Assembly (NCBI GenBank): GCA_949155905.1
Contig: CASCWU010000002.1
Coordinates: 1-64,000 of the forward strand
Direction: 5' to 3'
DNA from: an uncultured Lachnospiraceae bacterium
Lineage (GTDB): Bacteria > Bacillota > Clostridia > Lachnospirales > Lachnospiraceae
Length of the DNA: 64,000 bases
Positions 35,748 through 44,966 of the stretch are shown here, in pieces. The position numbers and the translations under genes were made by a program. The first letter of the stretch is position 1. Each line of letters opens with the position of its first letter. The notes beneath the pieces were generated by a model. It saw only the letters and a program-made list of their open reading frames with translations, made no database searches and was not told the origin of the DNA.

Positions 35748-38700
35748 TTATTTCACTGTCACCTTGACTGTCTCTGCATAGCCATTTCTGGAATAAACAT
35801 AAATAGTACACGAGCCCTCTCCAACCGCCTTGATTTTTCCAGAGGAGGAAACAGTTGCTACCTTTTTGTTGCTGCTGGCATACCGAAATTCCTTCGCGTG
35901 TGCATCTGAAAGCAGCTTTTTGTTCTTGTCATCCCGTACTGTGCTGGCCGAAATAGTTGCGCTTGCACCGCTCTCTAAACTATAAGAATCCTTCTTTAAA
36001 ACAATTTCGCTTGCATTGGTGTAGGCCTCATTCTTTCTGCCAATTCCATGAGCCGTAATACTCTTGCCCAGGCTTACCTTCTTTCCTCCTACCAGCTTGT
36101 AAGCAGCAACATAAATCTTATAGTTCTTTTTCAAATCCAGCTTCTTTCCACCAATCTTGCTTACTGCTACCTTGGCGCGTTCCGTTCCCTTAATAGATTC
36201 CGAAGGCGTGGAGGTAAAGTCTTTTCCGCAATACTGCACATACACATCATAGCCGTCTGCCCCGCTTATTCTGCCCCATTCTACATAAATTTTGCTTCCA
36301 ATCTGACCTACCTTCAGCTTTGTATTCATTGTCACCGCATTCTTTTCTAGGGTGGTTTTGGAAACTGTCGTTTCTGCGGCATCCGGTTTTTCCTCTTCGG
36401 CAGGTTTTTCGTCTTTTCCGGAACTCAATTTTGCTATCGCTTCGGTATAACTGGCTCTACAAAGGCTGCAAGTATAGGTTCGTACTCCTTCTGTCGTAGC
36501 TGTCGGCTGCTTTGTCACCTGGCTGGTATACTGATGTTCTCCAAACTCCCCCATCTCCTCGGTATAGCTGGCGCCGCACAGGCAGGAGTAGGTACGAATC
36601 CCACGGCTGGTACAGGTCGGCTCCTTGGTTATTTTGGAGGAGAAGAAGTGTTGGTGGCCTCCGGATGGGTAGGATGGGGTACTGGTGGAATATTTCGTAA
36701 GGGTAATCGTCACTGTCACATTTTCATAGTTTTCCTTATCAGCCCCATTATAAAACGCCTCTGCAGCTACCCCTGCTCCCTCTATCAGAGTGATATCCTT
36801 ATCACTATCTTTCCACTCCCATCCCTCTGGCAGCGGTACGTCTCCTACCTTATCATAGCCTCTGGCATCTATCGTGCTGTTTGGCCGTTCCGACGGATTT
36901 GGTGCTTTCTTTACATTCAGTGTTATGCTGCATGTTGCCTGTTCATAATTTGCTGCTGCCTCCTCGGAAGGCTCAAAGACTACTTCATATTTCGTTTGAT
37001 TGCTGTCTGCTACAACCGGGGATTGGGAACCATCCTTCCAATAAAAACTTCCCTTTATTGCAGTGCCACTAAAAGTTCCACCTTTATGCTCTGCAGATCC
37101 GCCTGACAACGTTGACTTATTTAATGTATCTCCATACGTAATTTCACTTGCTGTTGGAGGAGTAGCAATATAAGGAACTGCCTTCTTTACTGTAATCTCT
37201 GCATTCCCTTCTTCTGTTTCATATGTTCCCGCATCCTCAGGCGTAAATATCCATACAGCGGTTTTTTCATTTACCTTTGGCAATTTCCCTGAATCCTTCC
37301 AATCAAGCCTCCCTTTGACTGGATTTCCGCTCTCATCCACAAATTCCCCTCTCAGTTTTAGATTGGAAAGCGGCTCTCCATAAGCAAGGGAACCCTCTAC
37401 GGAGATTTCTTTTAAAGAAACCGGCATTTTCTCAGTTAATGTCAAATGAATCACAATCTCAAAATCTTTATAATTCTGCGTTTCCACCGGAATCGTAATT
37501 GTTCCTGTTGCTCCGATGGTTCCTCCGCTGCTTATTGTATAAGATAAATTCGCCCCATTACAAGAAGGCTCTGCCTTATAAACAATCCTTCCTGTTGTTG
37601 TAATTGCTCTATATGTGGTTGTATTGCATTCCTTTGGAAGTAATTTGGACAGATCTATCTGCTCCTTTGTTTCTTTGGAATATAAATACCTTTTTGTTTG
37701 TTCCTGATCATTATAGGAAGCCTTGTCTATTGTCACTGTTGTCGGAACATCTTTACAGGTAGTCTCTTTCAACTGATAATTACCAGCCGCAGAACCAGTA
37801 AGAACCAGTCCAGACAAATTTACAGAATCATACGTTCCGGCATTTTGGCTGTCTAATGTACCCATTACCTTGCTTATATCAACTGATACATCATCGTTCT
37901 CCACAATCCCCTCTAATACAATATCCGTAACATCTACCTTATCTGTTCCGTTATATTCTCTGCCTTTTACGGTTGCTTCTGCCACCTGCAACGTTTTTGC
38001 TGTCACCTCAATGGTAAGATTACATCCCAATTCTTCCTCCGTCTCCATTCCCTGCGGCTTTGTCTCAATGAAATAGGTATGTTTTCCTGTTTTTAGCGTA
38101 TTCAGATGGTCAGCTTTTATGGTCAAACTATCCGTGTCCTTATTCAAAATATAATCTTTGTTCTCAATTAATGTTTTTTTGTTCTCATCCTTTAATCCTT
38201 TAAAATCATTTCCATTCAAGTTAATCCGTACGGCAGTATCAGTTGCTTCTTTATAAATATAAGTTATCTCTTTTGGTTCTACAGAACTTGCTTCATAAAC
38301 GATGATTGGGTTACTTCTTAAAAAAGATATATTCTCTGCCTTATCAGTCACTTTTATATAAATAATCGAAGAACCCACCTCGTTCAACGGAACTGGATTG
38401 TTGTACTCTATCCAGTTTATACTTTCTATATTCTCAATCTTCTCATCGGATTTAGCTACATAATATTTTGTTTCCTTAATTCCACTTCCTGTTATCGTAT
38501 CTGTATTATCACTGGGCAGAATAGTCAACTCTGTACCAATGTTACAATATATCCGTTCTGCGGTAGAATCTTCTGTATCCCATGCTACAAAAGGAATTTC
38601 TTTTCCTATGATTTGATAAATTGCCGTAGGAGAAATCGTATCCTGTATTGCAATAGACACAGAGCCAGAAGTCGTATTGTAATTATTGTCCTTTTCTGGC

Positions 38701-39587
38701 ATAAACTCCCAATTATAATTTTGTGTACCATATGTTAGTACAACATCATCTTTTAGTTTTAATTTTCCAGGAATTTCCTCCTTTTCGCGGTGCAAGATCA
38801 CCTTCTCTACATCAAGTGTGTCTTTCAGCGGCTCTGCCGTAACCGTACCAATATTCGGTGTTACTTTACTAATAATAAAGGATCCGCTTGCAGTGCCTGT
38901 ATAGTTGCCGTTATCCCTTGCTTTAATAATTACGCTGACAGTACCTGCATTGATATTATCACCATCAAATTCTTCAACAACATATTCCTCTTCGGCAATC
39001 TCTTTATTATTTAAGGATACATGTATTGCCTCAGGAGATGGCTCAATCGGGCTTCCCGTATAAGTATAACTACCATCAATCTTTACCTTTGCCCCGGATA
39101 AATCCGTCTTTTTTGTATTAAAGCTATATTCTGTTTTCTTTTGGCTGGCAGTATCCTCTCCACCATCTGTCTTTTCCTCTGCCACAGTAATGGTTATCGC
39201 ATATTTCGTATTTGGCTGTAAATTCTTTAACTCAAATCCTTCCTCTCTTGTTCCATTTGCCTTCTTTTCGTCTATACCAGCACCAGATATAGTATAGAAA
39301 ATCGCTCCTGGAGTTCCTCCAATCGCAGAAACCGTTATCACAGCCGTTGTATCCGTCACTTCAATTGCTGAGACAGTCACTCCTGTCAGTGGTGCAGAAG
39401 GTTCTTCTGTTATTTCTCCATCCGCCAACCGTTCGTGCCTTTTTACATATTCCTTCTTGCTTTCTGATCTCTTTCCTTCCGCCGATACCGCAGCTCCATT
39501 CCCCGGTATCATGCCCAATACCAGCACTGCTATCAGCAACGCCCCAAGCTTCCGTCTCAATGCTGTTTTTATTCTCCAGTCCTTCAT
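35748..39587 (-). CDS. Large secreted Ig-like/FN3-like surface protein
   Basis: A 1,279-residue exported protein. The signal peptide has a hydrophobic core LLIAVLVLGMIPG and likely cleavage after AVSA. Order of regions: FN3-like (~65-150), MBG-like (~165-240, SYTYTGSPIEPSP), Ig-like segments, a YDG-like domain (~530-610), more MBG-like units, two Cys-bearing repeats (~975-1045, TYSCLCGASYTEEM and TYTCSLCRASYTEAI), a second FN3-like region (~1085-1180) and a C-terminal Big_2 domain (~1195-1279). There is no LPXTG motif. Likely cell-surface adhesion or matrix role. The second ATG is chosen because it lies 6 bases from AGGAGG; the first is only 3 bases away. Confidence 0.87.
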   Translation of the reverse strand: MKDWRIKTALRRKLGALLIAVLVLGMIPGNGAAVSAEGKRSESKKEYVKRHERLADGEITEEPSAPLTGVTVSAIEVTDTTAVITVSAIGGTPGAIFYTISGAGIDEKKANGTREEGFELKNLQPNTKYAITITVAEEKTDGGEDTASQKKTEYSFNTKKTDLSGAKVKIDGSYTYTGSPIEPSPEAIHVSLNNKEIAEEEYVVEEFDGDNINAGTVSVIIKARDNGNYTGTASGSFIISKVTPNIGTVTAEPLKDTLDVEKVILHREKEEIPGKLKLKDDVVLTYGTQNYNWEFMPEKDNNYNTTSGSVSIAIQDTISPTAIYQIIGKEIPFVAWDTEDSTAERIYCNIGTELTILPSDNTDTITGSGIKETKYYVAKSDEKIENIESINWIEYNNPVPLNEVGSSIIYIKVTDKAENISFLRSNPIIVYEASSVEPKEITYIYKEATDTAVRINLNGNDFKGLKDENKKTLIENKDYILNKDTDSLTIKADHLNTLKTGKHTYFIETKPQGMETEEELGCNLTIEVTAKTLQVAEATVKGREYNGTDKVDVTDIVLEGIVENDDVSVDISKVMGTLDSQNAGTYDSVNLSGLVLTGSAAGNYQLKETTCKDVPTTVTIDKASYNDQEQTKRYLYSKETKEQIDLSKLLPKECNTTTYRAITTTGRIVYKAEPSCNGANLSYTISSGGTIGATGTITIPVETQNYKDFEIVIHLTLTEKMPVSLKEISVEGSLAYGEPLSNLKLRGEFVDESGNPVKGRLDWKDSGKLPKVNEKTAVWIFTPEDAGTYETEEGNAEITVKKAVPYIATPPTASEITYGDTLNKSTLSGGSAEHKGGTFSGTAIKGSFYWKDGSQSPVVADSNQTKYEVVFEPSEEAAANYEQATCSITLNVKKAPNPSERPNSTIDARGYDKVGDVPLPEGWEWKDSDKDITLIEGAGVAAEAFYNGADKENYENVTVTITLTKYSTSTPSYPSGGHQHFFSSKITKEPTCTSRGIRTYSCLCGASYTEEMGEFGEHQYTSQVTKQPTATTEGVRTYTCSLCRASYTEAIAKLSSGKDEKPAEEEKPDAAETTVSKTTLEKNAVTMNTKLKVGQIGSKIYVEWGRISGADGYDVYVQYCGKDFTSTPSESIKGTERAKVAVSKIGGKKLDLKKNYKIYVAAYKLVGGKKVSLGKSITAHGIGRKNEAYTNASEIVLKKDSYSLESGASATISASTVRDDKNKKLLSDAHAKEFRYASSNKKVATVSSSGKIKAVGEGSCTIYVYSRNGYAETVKVTVK

Positions 39588-40102
39588 CATAAACCTCCTG
39601 TTCTTCCTACTTTTTTATGCTCCTACAGTCTCTATGGCTGACACCTCTGCCCTATCCAGTCAAGCGTTCGGTTCCGGGTGGGCCTATCGCAAGCTTACTC
39701 CCCCTCCGAAAGTCAAAAACACCAGGTACAGAAAGCATCCCTTTTCTCCCTGTAGCCTGACTGTCTCTTTTTTGTTTATAAAAAAATGTCTCTTCCAATG
39801 TATCATTATCTCTCATGACCTCTGTCCACTTCCTTTTCCGACCATCCTGTCATCCCGCCTCTGAAAAAAGCGGAGTCTTTTTGTACCTTCTATTATACTC
39901 GCCCAAAGCAGGAAAAGTCAACCAGGGAACCGATTTTTCTCCCTTCTTTTTCTCTGCTATAACTGTTCCATCAACTCTCTTAAAACACGGCCTATCTATC
40001 AGGCTATATACGATAATAGGGAATATACGGAAAAAACAGGTTGCAATTCTAACTATATAATGGTAAAATAAAAGAGAAAAAGATACGTGGGGAGGAATTT
40101 AT
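39588..40102. other. Intergenic region with a possible structured leader
   Basis: Gap between the leftward secreted-protein gene and the rightward Rpn gene. The stretch 39625-39775 is G+C-rich on the transcribed (leftward) strand, with possible long-range pairing of CAGTCA near 39762 to TGACTG near 39658, as in a structured 5' leader. It does not match the riboswitch consensus sequences I know. The right end carries the Rpn promoter. No small gene was recognised. Confidence 0.35.
40041..40069 (+). promoter_or_regulatory. Promoter of the second Rpn gene
   Basis: -35 TTGCAA (40041-40046), 17-bp spacer, -10 TAAAAT (40064-40069), about 34 bp before the TTG start. Confidence 0.6.
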
Positions 40103-41263
40103 TTGGTTTCAAAGGAAAAGGCCAGGATTGCGGGGCAAGGAATGAAAAAAGATACTGTCACCACCTTGTTGTTCAAAACCAATAACCAAAATTTTGCAGA
40201 AGTATTTAACCATACCGTTTTGGCAAAAGCACCTATTGCACCTGAAGATTTAGAGGAAGAGGATATTAAGGAAACTGCCTATCTGCAAATTGCAAAGGAG
40301 GGCGGAGGTACTACTATGGTGCAGTATCGAGACGTCGTCAAGGGAATCAAGGAGAGAATCAAAAGAAGAAAAGAAGAATCAACTCCCTTGCTGGCTATTT
40401 TAGGCATAGAAAATCAGGATGATATCAATTATGAGATGCCGTTTCGCATATTGGAGATAGATTTTGTCAATTACGCCCGTCAGATACGAAATATAGAGGA
40501 ACGGCATCAAATGGAGTGGAAGGATGAAACAGGCCGCAGGCACATTCCAAAGAACGTTACAACAGGGGAATATATGAGCCGTTTTTTAAAAACCGATAGA
40601 CTTTGGCCCTGTATTACCTTGGTCGTATACTGGGGAGAAAAGCCGTGGGACGGGCCAAAAAAGCTGTCTGATTTGTTCGTCGATTGTCCATGGACGCCGT
40701 TGGCCTGGGATTTAGAGCTGAACCTTTTGGATGTGCAGCGAATGTCAGAAGAAGAGATTTGTGCTTATACCGGAGAGCTACGAACCGTCTTCGGTTTTAT
40801 CCGATATGCCAAGGAAAAGGAAAAACTGGAGAAATTCATAGAACATAATTCGGAATACTTCAATAATATTTCCGAAACCACCTTAACTGCACTGGACGAA
40901 TTGACACATTCGCCAGAGCTGCAAAAGCTTAGGGAACCACAATATCAAACACAGAAGGGAGGCTTTAATATGTGTCTGGGACTTCAGGAAATGATTCGGG
41001 AAGGGCAGCAAAAAGGAATGGAAAAAGGCATAGAAGAGGGCAGAAAAAAAGGCATAGAAGAAGGCAGAAAAGAGGGCAGAAAAAAAGGCATAGAAGAAGG
41101 CAGAAAAGAGGGCAGAAAAGAGGGACTTCATCAAGGAATCGAAGGCGCAGTAGAACTATTGCAGGAGACTGGCCTGGAAGATCGGCTTATTATTGAGAAA
41201 ATTATGGCTAAATATCAGTTAAGCTTAGCAGATGCAGAAAGCTATCTGATGGATACCCCATAA
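40103..41263 (+). CDS. Rpn-like PD-(D/E)XK protein with charged repeat tail
   Basis: A 386-residue protein related to the Rpn/transposase-like nucleases of Lachnospiraceae, by a core with IENQDDINYEMPFRILEID (acidic and E-x-Q-like positions) and ITLVVYWGEKPWDGP. Residues ~295-345 are a run of GIEEGRKK/GRKEG units predicted to form a highly charged helix, coded by 12-bp-type repeats. The start is TTG at 40103, with GGGGAGGA 8 bases upstream; no ATG lies close. Translation at modest level is expected. The function is unknown and the protein is only distantly like the 18463-19440 product. Confidence 0.78.
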   Translation: MVSKEKARIAGQGMKKDTVTTLLFKTNNQNFAEVFNHTVLAKAPIAPEDLEEEDIKETAYLQIAKEGGGTTMVQYRDVVKGIKERIKRRKEESTPLLAILGIENQDDINYEMPFRILEIDFVNYARQIRNIEERHQMEWKDETGRRHIPKNVTTGEYMSRFLKTDRLWPCITLVVYWGEKPWDGPKKLSDLFVDCPWTPLAWDLELNLLDVQRMSEEEICAYTGELRTVFGFIRYAKEKEKLEKFIEHNSEYFNNISETTLTALDELTHSPELQKLREPQYQTQKGGFNMCLGLQEMIREGQQKGMEKGIEEGRKKGIEEGRKEGRKKGIEEGRKEGRKEGLHQGIEGAVELLQETGLEDRLIIEKIMAKYQLSLADAESYLMDTP

Positions 41264-41292
41264 GACAATATAGTTTTAGGTTCTATTTCAAA

Positions 41293-41338
41293 AGCCGCGC
41301 TCACTTCCTCTAACATCCAATCTATCGTGAGCGCGGCT
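41293..41338. terminator. 12-bp stem-loop between convergent genes
   Basis: Perfect GC-rich arms AGCCGCGCTCAC (41293-41304) and GTGAGCGCGGCT (41327-41338) with a 22-base loop lie between the stops of the rightward Rpn gene and the leftward aldo/keto reductase gene. A short T run follows on the leftward strand. Probably serves both genes. Confidence 0.65.
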
Positions 41339-41411
41339 ATATCTGTCAGACTTTTCGTCTCCCTGTCCTTGTTTTATTCCTGCCCCCGCCTGGGCAATTC
41401 TGCTTCGTCCT

Positions 41412-42335
41412 CTACAAAACCCGCTTCCCTGCTGCCTGATAAAGCTCATACCAATCTGCCCGAGAAAGCTCTACGCCGCTGGCTGTACAGATATCCCTCA
41501 GCCGTGCTGGGTTTGTTGTCCCGACAATCACCTGAATATGCGCCGGATGACGTAGAATCCAGGCCACAGCTACGGCAGACTTGGAAATCCCGTATTTCCT
41601 TCCAACCTGTTCCAGTTTCTGATTTAACTCCGGAAATTTCTCATTGTCTATAAAAATCCCTTCTAAAAATCCATATTGAAATGGCGACCAGGCTTGCACT
41701 GTCACCTCATGCAAACGGCAGTAATCCAACAACTCGCCGTCCTGGTCAGCGGCCTGTGAAAATCCGCTGTTCGTATACAGTGCATGATCCACCAGTTCAC
41801 TGTGCATAATGCTAAACTGCATTTGATTGACCAACAGCTTCTGCCTTACACCAGATTGCAACAGTTCTAGCTGACTGCTGTTAAAATTACTCACCCCAAA
41901 CTGTCTGACCTTCCCTGCTGCTTCCAGTTCGTCAAACGCTTTTGCTACCTCCTCTGGCTCCATCAGGGCATCTGGTCGGTGCAGCACCAGGAAATCCAAG
42001 TAATCGGTATGAAGCCGCTCAAGCGATCCGTCTACGCTTTTTAAAATATGTTCCTTGGAAAAATCATAACCCTTAGGCTCTCTGCAAATCCCGCATTTAC
42101 TTTGCAATACAATTTTTTCCCGCAGCCCTGAATGCTTTGTCAGAACCCGACCAAATACCTCTTCACAGGCACCGTTCCCATAAATATCCGCATGGTCAAA
42201 AAAATTGATCCCGCACTCCTGCGCTGTTTCCAGCAGCTCCTCCAGCCTTTTTTCCTCCAAAGAGGCGATCCGCATACAGCCCAGAGCAAGCTCGGAGGCC
42301 ATCATACCGCTTTTTCCCAAATTGAGTTCTTTCAT
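41412..42335 (-). CDS. Aldo/keto reductase (YdhF-like)
   Basis: A 307-residue NAD(P)H-dependent oxidoreductase with the complete AKR tetrad: Asp and Tyr in FFDHADIYGNG, Lys in VLQSKCGI, His in FLVLHRPDAL. GKVRQFGVSNFNSSQ and the C-terminal cofactor-binding VIVGTTNPARL are typical. Length suits the family and there is no iron-sulfur extension, unlike the 30282-31409 enzyme. It lies 29 bp beyond the DusB gene but reads in the same direction. The substrate is unknown; the family reduces sugar or short-chain aldehydes and ketones. Confidence 0.9.
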   Translation of the reverse strand: MKELNLGKSGMMASELALGCMRIASLEEKRLEELLETAQECGINFFDHADIYGNGACEEVFGRVLTKHSGLREKIVLQSKCGICREPKGYDFSKEHILKSVDGSLERLHTDYLDFLVLHRPDALMEPEEVAKAFDELEAAGKVRQFGVSNFNSSQLELLQSGVRQKLLVNQMQFSIMHSELVDHALYTNSGFSQAADQDGELLDYCRLHEVTVQAWSPFQYGFLEGIFIDNEKFPELNQKLEQVGRKYGISKSAVAVAWILRHPAHIQVIVGTTNPARLRDICTASGVELSRADWYELYQAAGKRVL

Positions 42336-42364
42336 CTTATACGCTTCCTTTCTTTTTATAAAAG

Positions 42365-43318
42365 CTATCCCGTTCCTTCGCCAAAGATTAGTTCAACTGC
42401 CTCCCTCAGCTCCGCAAGACTTCCGCTCCCATGCAGTCGCTCCTTGTACTGCTTTGTCCCTTTACGCCCTTTCATCATATAAGAAGCCAGCTTTTTGATA
42501 TATGCCAGAACAAATGTCTCCTCATAATACCGGTTCGCCAGGTCAATCTGCTCCGTCACGACCTCAAGCGGCGATTTTTCACACGCTTTCCCGGTCAGTT
42601 CTTTGAAAATAAAGGGATGCTCAAGACCATAACGAGCAATCATCACCCCATCCGCCCCGGTCTGTGACAGCATCCGCTCTGCAGCCTCTACGGAAAAAAT
42701 TCCGCCGTTGGCAATGACCGGAATCGAAACGGCTGCCTTCGCCAGTTCCATTTCCCGCTCATAGGGTCTTCCGTCGTACATCATGCTCCGGCTGCGTCCA
42801 TGAATCGTTATCATATCCGCTCCGGCTGCCTCACACAAGCGGGCGAATTCTGCGGTGAACATCTCGTCCTCCTGAATTCCGGTACGGCACTTCACTGTGA
42901 CAATTTTCCCGCTTTTTTTACACCCTCTGATAATTGCTGCCGCCCGCTTCCGGTCTAACATCAGCGCGCTTCCTTCCCCGCTTTTAAACACATTCGGCAC
43001 CGGGCAGCCCATATTGATATCCAAAACTGAAAATTCCGCCAGCAGCTCACTGGCTGCCATCTGCTCCATCACTGCCGGAATCCCACCTAAAAGCTGTACT
43101 GCCTTGATCGGCTCCTCCTCTGTTGTAAACAACAGACGCTTGGTTGCCCGATCCTGATATTTTAAAGCATTGGCGCTGACCATTTCCGTAAAGCACAGAC
43201 CAGCTCCCATCTCATAGGCCAGCATCCGAAACGGATAACAGGTATAACCCGCTAACGGCGCCATCAGCACATTGGACGGCAGCAGCAGATGCCCTAAACG
43301 CAGAGGCCTTATCTGCAT
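42365..43318 (-). CDS. dusB: tRNA-dihydrouridine synthase
   Basis: A 317-residue FMN flavoprotein reducing uridine to dihydrouridine in the tRNA D loop. Visible are LMAPLAGYTCYPFR (FMN site), INMGCPVPNVFKSGEGSAL with the catalytic Cys, TVKCRTGIQ, MITIHGRSRSMMYDG and PVIANGGIFS, all in the DusB order. Length is right for DusB-type enzymes. It lies upstream of the aldo/keto reductase and 67 bp from the 43386-44108 gene; an 8-bp inverted repeat (43333-43340 / 43354-43361) stands in front of it and may be regulatory or part of a hairpin. Confidence 0.92.
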   Translation of the reverse strand: MQIRPLRLGHLLLPSNVLMAPLAGYTCYPFRMLAYEMGAGLCFTEMVSANALKYQDRATKRLLFTTEEEPIKAVQLLGGIPAVMEQMAASELLAEFSVLDINMGCPVPNVFKSGEGSALMLDRKRAAAIIRGCKKSGKIVTVKCRTGIQEDEMFTAEFARLCEAAGADMITIHGRSRSMMYDGRPYEREMELAKAAVSIPVIANGGIFSVEAAERMLSQTGADGVMIARYGLEHPFIFKELTGKACEKSPLEVVTEQIDLANRYYEETFVLAYIKKLASYMMKGRKGTKQYKERLHGSGSLAELREAVELIFGEGTG

Positions 43319-43385
43319 GATATCACCCCCATTTGACAGGCCTTAGGAACACCCCTGTCAAGAAACACTGTTATGTCCTGCCCCT

Positions 43386-44108
43386 TTAATGCCCTACACC
43401 TTTATAGCCATATATCGTATACACTCCATCCTCTTTTTCATAAGGAATGGAATAACGTGCCAAAATTTCCTCTAATTCCTGCTCAGCCTCATGATACACA
43501 TACTTCCCGGCCAGCCGTCCGCCCTCATAATCATAATAACGCGGACGAATCTTTACCCACTCAATCATCTGATAGTGATAGCCTGCAAAGCTTTCACGGT
43601 CATACGCCCCCAGGTAAGGAACATCCCTGGAAAAATCACAAAACACCTCTTCATCCTGTTCAAACAGTGTTTTGTAAATATAAGGAGGCGGAAACGGCAT
43701 CTCCTCTACCATTGCCCGGCAAAATTCCTGCCATTTTGTATTGTTCATAAAGCTTGTCAGCCTACGCCGCCCGACGATTTCCTGTATCTGTTCCCGGCTC
43801 GTTTTTTTATATTGATATTTTCCATCCTCAATCTCCCGGATACAATGCCGGATGATCTGTAAAAAGCCTTCTGACGGAAGAGAGGAGCCATACTGAAAAA
43901 TCCCGGTATCCTCCTTTTTCAGCCAGCAATGGCAATCCCATCTGCCCTTCCACCACCAAAGCTCCAGACAAAGACCAGCACGGTAGCTTACAAGAAAACC
44001 CATCCGCTCTACACTCTCACATGCTTGCGTAAACTCCTTCACGATGCCGCTGCCAAAATCCAGGTTTTTAAAAAGATAGGATTTCTTTTCCTCGTCAGTC
44101 ATTCTCAT
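43386..44108 (-). CDS. Conserved hypothetical protein (DUF6678-like C-terminal half)
   Basis: A 240-residue cytosolic protein. The first ~115 residues show no domain I recognise (LCLELWWWKGRWDCHCW is Trp-rich). From about residue 120 the segment TSFMNNTKWQEFCRAMVEEM, then FPPPYIYKTL and MIEWVKIRPRYYD, recalls the DUF6678 family of unknown function. The start ATG at 44108 overlaps the Nudix stop by 4 bp (ATGA) and follows GGGAG, so the two are translationally coupled. This hints at a joint role, but none can be named. Confidence 0.65.
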   Translation of the reverse strand: MRMTDEEKKSYLFKNLDFGSGIVKEFTQACESVERMGFLVSYRAGLCLELWWWKGRWDCHCWLKKEDTGIFQYGSSLPSEGFLQIIRHCIREIEDGKYQYKKTSREQIQEIVGRRRLTSFMNNTKWQEFCRAMVEEMPFPPPYIYKTLFEQDEEVFCDFSRDVPYLGAYDRESFAGYHYQMIEWVKIRPRYYDYEGGRLAGKYVYHEAEQELEEILARYSIPYEKEDGVYTIYGYKGVGH

Positions 44109-44623
44109 TCTTTCTCCCTTTCCCACACCGTTTCCCCATAACGCTCCCCTTTCAGGCAGGCCTCCAGCACCTCCTTCCGAATCGGTATCATCTCTTCTGG
44201 AAGCTGCTCCATATCAAACCATTCCAGCCCCGAACATTTCTCCGGTTCTGCAATATATGGCTGACCAGAATACTCCTCTACGAAAAAGGAAATATCATAA
44301 TACGTCCGTCTCCCCTGCTTTCCCAACCGATGCAGCAAATATGCAAACCGTACTGCCTGTTGTTTTATCGTAATCCCCAGCTCCTCCTTCGCCTCCCGTA
44401 TCAAAGCTTCTGTAGCAGTTTCTCCTTCGTCCACATGCCCGCTGCCTGCAAAATCCCATTTCCCGTCCATATAACCGGTATTCTGCCGTTTGGCGAGAAG
44501 CACCTCCCTCCTGCCGTCTACCGTTCGGATAAAAATAGGAAATACTGCGGAATACGCCCGATAATGCTGATAAGCTGCTTTCCCTGCCATCTCCTGGCCG
44601 GAGGTTCTGTTTTCCTGTTCCAT
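44105..44623 (-). CDS. Nudix hydrolase
   Basis: A 172-residue Nudix protein with box GHVDEGETATEALIREAKEE followed by LGI, and preceding LAKRQNTGYMDGKWDFAGS. It should hydrolyse a nucleoside diphosphate linked to another group; exact substrate unknown, though the R-N-T-G-Y-M-D-G pattern occurs in the MutT/ADP-ribose-like group. It is the first gene of a two-gene coupled unit with the hypothetical protein that follows. Driven by an extended -10 promoter at 44697-44725. Confidence 0.9.
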   Translation of the reverse strand: MEQENRTSGQEMAGKAAYQHYRAYSAVFPIFIRTVDGRREVLLAKRQNTGYMDGKWDFAGSGHVDEGETATEALIREAKEELGITIKQQAVRFAYLLHRLGKQGRRTYYDISFFVEEYSGQPYIAEPEKCSGLEWFDMEQLPEEMIPIRKEVLEACLKGERYGETVWEREKE

Positions 44624-44696
44624 ACTGTCTCCTTCCTTTCTTCTAACATCTTAGCTATACGCATCCTGATACCGCGAAAATCAAACTTTTGTCTGT

Positions 44697-44725
44697 ATTA
44701 TAGCATAAGTGCTTTCTTTTTTCCA
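44697..44725 (-). promoter_or_regulatory. Extended -10 promoter of the Nudix gene
   Basis: Leftward -10 TATAAT (44697-44702) preceded by TGC, forming an extended -10, with TGGAAA at the -35 position after 17 bp. About 74 bp upstream of the ATG. Confidence 0.65.
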
Positions 44726-44867
44726 TCCTTTCTTCCTCTCTTTACAGGGTTCGTCGGCAGCTACCCGTTGCTGCTTACAGCCTAAGTTTTGGAACTCAGT
44801 ATGGGTTATTGACAGCTATGTTTCCCTGGCAGATTTTCCACACAGACCGACGGCTCCCTCATACAAA

Positions 44868-44900
44868 GAAAAGCAACCGCTTTTTCCACGATTGCTTTTC
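44868..44900 (-). terminator. Terminator downstream of the rhamnosidase gene
   Basis: Nine-base perfect arms GAAAAGCAA / TTGCTTTTC (44868-44876 and 44892-44900) with a 15-base loop. On the leftward strand a pyrimidine-rich tract follows. Positioned 67 bp beyond the rhamnosidase stop. Confidence 0.6.
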
Positions 44901-44966
44901 CAAACCTCTGGTTCCTTCTCTGTTTCTATCTTTTAGTTTCTATTTTTTAGTTTCTACTTTTTAGTT

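Larger units (their letters stand above)
44624..44966. other. Intergenic region between Nudix and rhamnosidase genes
   Basis: Contains the Nudix promoter (44697-44725), the rhamnosidase terminator (44868-44900) and, at about 44928-44965, three to four diverged copies of a 13-bp T-rich unit (core TTTTTAGTTTCTA). No gene was seen in 44726-44867. Confidence 0.5.

Noticed and set aside
39610-39780. Cyclic-di-GMP riboswitch
   Set aside because: The leader lacks the conserved GEMM-I segments (GGGCAAACC, GCAAAGCCTCCGG), so no class was assigned.
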